Source: Streptosporangiaceae bacterium (GTDB lineage: Bacteria; Actinomycetota; Actinomycetes; Streptosporangiales; Streptosporangiaceae). Taken from it: a DNA stretch of 7,879 bases. Shown here piece after piece: positions 5,646-7,879 of the stretch. The position numbers and the translations under genes are program-made. Position 1 is the first letter of the stretch, and every line of letters begins with the position of its first letter. The stretch spans positions 1 to 7,879 of the forward strand of contig JASHSO010000219.1 of assembly GCA_030038715.1 (NCBI GenBank). Reading direction: 5' to 3'. The notes beneath the pieces were generated by a model. That model searched no databases. It was not told where the DNA came from and saw only the letters and a list, made by a program, of their open reading frames with translations.

Positions 5646-6476
5646 ATGCCACTGACGCCCGCGGATGTGCGGAACAAGCAGTTCAGCACTACCAGGCTCA
5701 GGCCGGGCTACGACGAAGAGGAAGTCGACGCATTCCTCGACGAGGTAGAGGCTGCGCTTGACGAGCTCATTCAGGACAACGAGGAGCTCAGGGCCAAGCT
5801 GGCTGAGGCGCTACGCGGCAAGCCCCCGGTGAGCCTGACCCCGCAGGCCGAGATCTCGGACATGATGGCCCAGGATCCTGTCCGGCACGAGCCGGAACTC
5901 AGGCCGGAGCCGGTCATGATCGCGCCGAGGCCCGCCGAGGACAACATGGACACGGCCGCGCGGGTGCTGGCGCTGGCGCAGCAGACTGCCGACCAGGCGA
6001 TCGCCGATGCGCGCCGCGAGGCAGACGAGACGCTCGGTCGTGCCCGGCGCGAAGCGGACGACATCCTCACCAAGGCGCGTCGCCAGTCCGAGCAGATCAC
6101 CAGCGACGCCCGCGCGCGTGCGGAGAGCCTTGAGCGCGACGCTCAAGAGCGGCACCGCCAGGCGATGGGCTCGCTGGTGCAGTCCCGCGAGGAACTTGAG
6201 CGGCGGGTTGACGACCTCCGCGCCTTTGAGCGCGAGTACCGCAGCAGGCTCAAGGCATACCTGGAGGGCCAGCTACGCGACCTGGAGGCGGGTGCGGCTG
6301 ACAGTGGCGTGTTCCCTGCCGTGGGGACGGGACCGCAGTCTCCTGTCGGCGTCGGAATGGGACGTCTTGACATGCGCAACGGCGCTCAGGGCGGGGGGTA
6401 CGGAGCGATCCCCGAGCCGGTGGCTCACAACGGCGGCTTCCACCCGACGGACGCCGCACCGCACGAGCGCCGGTAG
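5646..6476 (+). CDS. divIVA: Polar growth and septum-site protein DivIVA (Wag31/antigen 84 type)
   Basis: Cytoplasmic coiled-coil scaffold that senses curved membrane and gathers at poles and septa; in actinobacteria it directs apical wall growth and is often essential. The product has 276 residues. The N-terminal membrane-binding domain is MPLTPADVRNKQFSTTRLRP followed by GYDEEEVDAFLDEVEAAL (21-38). A first coiled coil runs from about 25 to 57. A Pro-rich, Glu-rich hinge (58-98) follows, then a long second coiled coil (about 100-214) with repeated ARREADE/ARREADD heptads (122-138), and a Gly-rich tail ending HERR. The length and two coils match Streptomyces-type DivIVA rather than the shorter Bacillus form. 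The ribosome-binding site AGGGAG (5635-5640) is five bases from ATG. A promoter candidate lies just upstream, so it may be transcribed apart from sepF-yggT. The following gene is only 41 bases away. Confidence 0.97.
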   Translation: MPLTPADVRNKQFSTTRLRPGYDEEEVDAFLDEVEAALDELIQDNEELRAKLAEALRGKPPVSLTPQAEISDMMAQDPVRHEPELRPEPVMIAPRPAEDNMDTAARVLALAQQTADQAIADARREADETLGRARREADDILTKARRQSEQITSDARARAESLERDAQERHRQAMGSLVQSREELERRVDDLRAFEREYRSRLKAYLEGQLRDLEAGAADSGVFPAVGTGPQSPVGVGMGRLDMRNGAQGGGYGAIPEPVAHNGGFHPTDAAPHERR

Positions 6477-6517
6477 CACGACCAGAAACGACGCTTCTCG
6501 ACTGACAGGACCCGCGG

Positions 6518-7519
6518 GTGATCCGGTTCGGCGCGATCGTATCGGTCGTGGCCATCGCGATCGCCTTGCTGGTCGTGGGCGCAGTGAGCGGGACTCTGGC
6601 CTTGGTGTACGTCTCCATCGGCCTAGCCGCGCTGGCCCTGCTCATGCTCATCGCTGGCGTGTTCGCGTGGCGCGACGAGGTCTTCGGTAATCCGCGGCCG
6701 GACGGTGCGGACCGCACCGGCGTCGACTGGACGCCGGATGCTGGTCGGCAAGAGCCCGAAACTCCCGCTCGCCAGGCCACCGTCCGGCCCGTTCCGCACA
6801 GTTCGGTGCCGGCCCGCCCGGTGTCGGCGGTTGGCCCGGCGGTTGCGGCCAGCCCGGCGGCCGCTGCTGCTGGACCGGTGCCCGCAACCGGGCCCAGGCG
6901 GCCGGCATCGAGTCCCAGTGGGAACGCGCCGGTCTCTGACGACCGCGCCGGAGCCGCCGCCAGACGGCTCGTCGGCAACCAGCAGTCGGCTGGCTGGCCG
7001 AGCACGCCGGCCCGCACTCCGCAAGACCCGCCGACAGTGCGGCCCAGACCTGCCTCACAGGTCCCCGCCGAGGCGGCGGTGCCGCAGGCCAAGCCGGTGC
7101 CGCAGGCCAAGCCGGTCTCGCCGCCACCAAGCCAGGCCGAGGCGAGTGCGGCAGCGAGTGAGCCCCTGGGCCGCGCAGACCACGGTACGCCGGACACCAA
7201 GACGCCAGCAGCTCGCGCCGGCGCCACTGCGGGCAGCACCGCCGCGGCTGGCGGGACCGGTGCCGTTGGGCCAGTCAGTTCGGACGTCGGCTCGCCCGCG
7301 GACGTGAAGACCACTGACGATCAAGGCCGCCCGGCGAACGGATCTGGTCGGCAGGTATCGGTTGTGCCGGGCATAGCCCGGTACCACAAGGCTGACTGCA
7401 TCCTGATCCGCTTCTTGAGCGAGGACGACCTGGAGGTCATGACGGTGCGGGCGGCAGAGGACTCCGGCTGCGTTCCCTGTAAGGCGTGCCGACCTGAGAG
7501 GGAGCTCGTCAGCGGCTAG
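6518..7519 (+). CDS. Uncharacterised two-helix membrane protein with Ala/Pro linker and Cys/His C-terminal module
   Basis: I do not recognise a named family. The product has 333 residues. Two hydrophobic helices fill the N-terminus (about 4-26 and 28-50, VSVVAIAIALLVVGAV and LVYVSIGLAALALLMLIAGV), separated by a short SGT turn. WRDEVFG follows, then a low-complexity Ala/Pro/Ser linker (about 58-278) with a PQAKPV duplication at 189-200. The last 55 residues look folded and conserved: VSVVPGIARYHKADC, DDLEVMTV and SGCVPCKACRPE. All four cysteines (294, 318, 321, 324) and His290 sit there. The H-x3-C and C-x2-C pattern resembles Ada-like or nuclease-associated small zinc modules of the form YHxxxC...PCxxC, so metal binding is inferred. 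GTG 6518 has AGGA at 6507-6510, seven bases upstream. It lies 41 bases after divIVA, probably in the same transcript, and ends overlapping ileS on the other strand. Confidence 0.85.
   Translation: MIRFGAIVSVVAIAIALLVVGAVSGTLALVYVSIGLAALALLMLIAGVFAWRDEVFGNPRPDGADRTGVDWTPDAGRQEPETPARQATVRPVPHSSVPARPVSAVGPAVAASPAAAAAGPVPATGPRRPASSPSGNAPVSDDRAGAAARRLVGNQQSAGWPSTPARTPQDPPTVRPRPASQVPAEAAVPQAKPVPQAKPVSPPPSQAEASAAASEPLGRADHGTPDTKTPAARAGATAGSTAAAGGTGAVGPVSSDVGSPADVKTTDDQGRPANGSGRQVSVVPGIARYHKADCILIRFLSEDDLEVMTVRAAEDSGCVPCKACRPERELVSG
7077..7116 (+). repeat. Perfect 18-base tandem duplication in the membrane protein gene
   Basis: Two identical 18-base copies (7079-7096 and 7097-7114) encode PQAKPV twice, and the 18-base period extends from 7077 to 7116. 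The identity at DNA level points to a recent slippage duplication in the disordered linker; the frame is kept. Confidence 0.85.
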
Positions 7520-7879
7520 CTGCCCGGCCCTGGCCGAGCCGCAGCCAGAAGGTCAGCCCGAGTTCAGCATTGTCCTCCCGGGACCAGCCGTCGCCGTCCG
7601 GCGGCCGCTGGCCGAGGTTGTCGATGGCAAGAACGTCGGCACTGATCATTGCGGCGTGCTCGGCAAGCGCGCTGGCGAGTTCCTCGTCCACCGTCGCCCA
7701 TCGCAGCCGGATCCGGTCGGCCACCTGGAGCCGCTGAGTCTTGCGAGCCTCCTGGACCAGCCTGATGAACTCGCGCGCCAGCCCCTCGCGTCGCAGCTCA
7801 GTGGTGACGGTAACCTCGAGGGCCACGGTCTCGCTGCCGTCAGTTGCGACGGCCCAGCCGGCTCGCGGGGTCCGAGTCA
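7509..7879 (-). CDS. ileS: Isoleucyl-tRNA synthetase, C-terminal end (rest outside window)
   Basis: Class I aminoacyl-tRNA synthetase charging tRNA-Ile in the cytoplasm. Only the last 122 residues of a protein of about 1,000 residues are present; the frame continues past the right edge. The visible part starts TRTPRAGWAVATDGSETVAL and includes LRREGLAREFIRLVQEARKTQRLQVADRIRL, a segment typical of the C-terminal region after the anticodon-binding domain in IleS with long C-termini, then ALAEHAAMISADVLAIDNLG. The ATG/GTG-like start at 7826 is internal and not the gene start. The stop at 7509-7511 lies inside the last codons of the convergent membrane protein gene (11-base overlap). The call rests on recognising this conserved tail, as no catalytic motif is in view. 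Confidence 0.85.
   Translation of the reverse strand, partial: TRTPRAGWAVATDGSETVALEVTVTTELRREGLAREFIRLVQEARKTQRLQVADRIRLRWATVDEELASALAEHAAMISADVLAIDNLGQRPPDGDGWSREDNAELGLTFWLRLGQGRAASR
7512..7542. terminator. Possible bidirectional terminator hairpin at the convergent gene ends
   Basis: GCGGCT (7512-7517) pairs with AGCCGC (7537-7542), enclosing a second stem, CGGC (7525-7528) with GCCG (7533-7536), around a four-base loop. Seven left-side bases (7518-7524) are unpaired. It spans the stop codon of the + strand gene and the last codons of ileS. There is no T-run on either side, so termination is inferred from position and stem strength only. Confidence 0.3.

Overview
The window is a GC-rich actinobacterial chromosome segment carrying the 3' half of a division and cell wall (dcw) cluster. 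Diagnostic signs are the high GC with frequent GTG starts, an FtsZ opening [12 protein letters not shown] and ending LDVPDFLK, SepF and YggT in place of FtsA, and a long coiled-coil DivIVA (Wag31 type). The closest match in style is Streptomyces/Streptosporangiales-like actinomycetes. The genus cannot be fixed from sequence alone.

Layout, all on the + strand up to about 7.5 kb: the end of murC (1-665), ftsQ (665-1465), a 252-base regulatory gap (1466-1717), ftsZ (1718-3148), pgeF/yfiH (3145-3861), a YggS-family PLP protein (3871-4641), a 120-base gap with two hairpins, sepF (4762-5241), yggT (5313-5594), divIVA (5646-6476), and an unrecognised two-helix membrane protein with a Zn-finger-like tail (6518-7519). 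The 3' end of ileS enters from the right on the - strand (7509-7879) and overlaps the last + strand gene by 11 bases.

MurC and PgeF act on muropeptide precursor synthesis and its quality control. FtsQ is a divisome scaffold, FtsZ forms the cytokinetic ring, SepF tethers FtsZ to the membrane, YggT is a small membrane protein of unclear role, and DivIVA marks poles and septa and organises apical growth. Tight junctions (murC/ftsQ share 1 base, ftsZ/pgeF share 4 bases, 9 bases between pgeF and yggS) suggest translational coupling. Regulation appears concentrated in the ftsQ-ftsZ gap, which has a good -35/-10 pair, a 31-base dyad and further stem-loops. A second likely promoter precedes divIVA.

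This is mostly a conserved housekeeping region, and I see no mobile element, CRISPR array, RNA gene or phage. The points most worth a second look are the Cys/His-tailed membrane protein after divIVA, the symmetric dyad in the ftsZ leader, the unusually long FtsZ linker and the tetrapeptide Tyr/Asp repeat in SepF.
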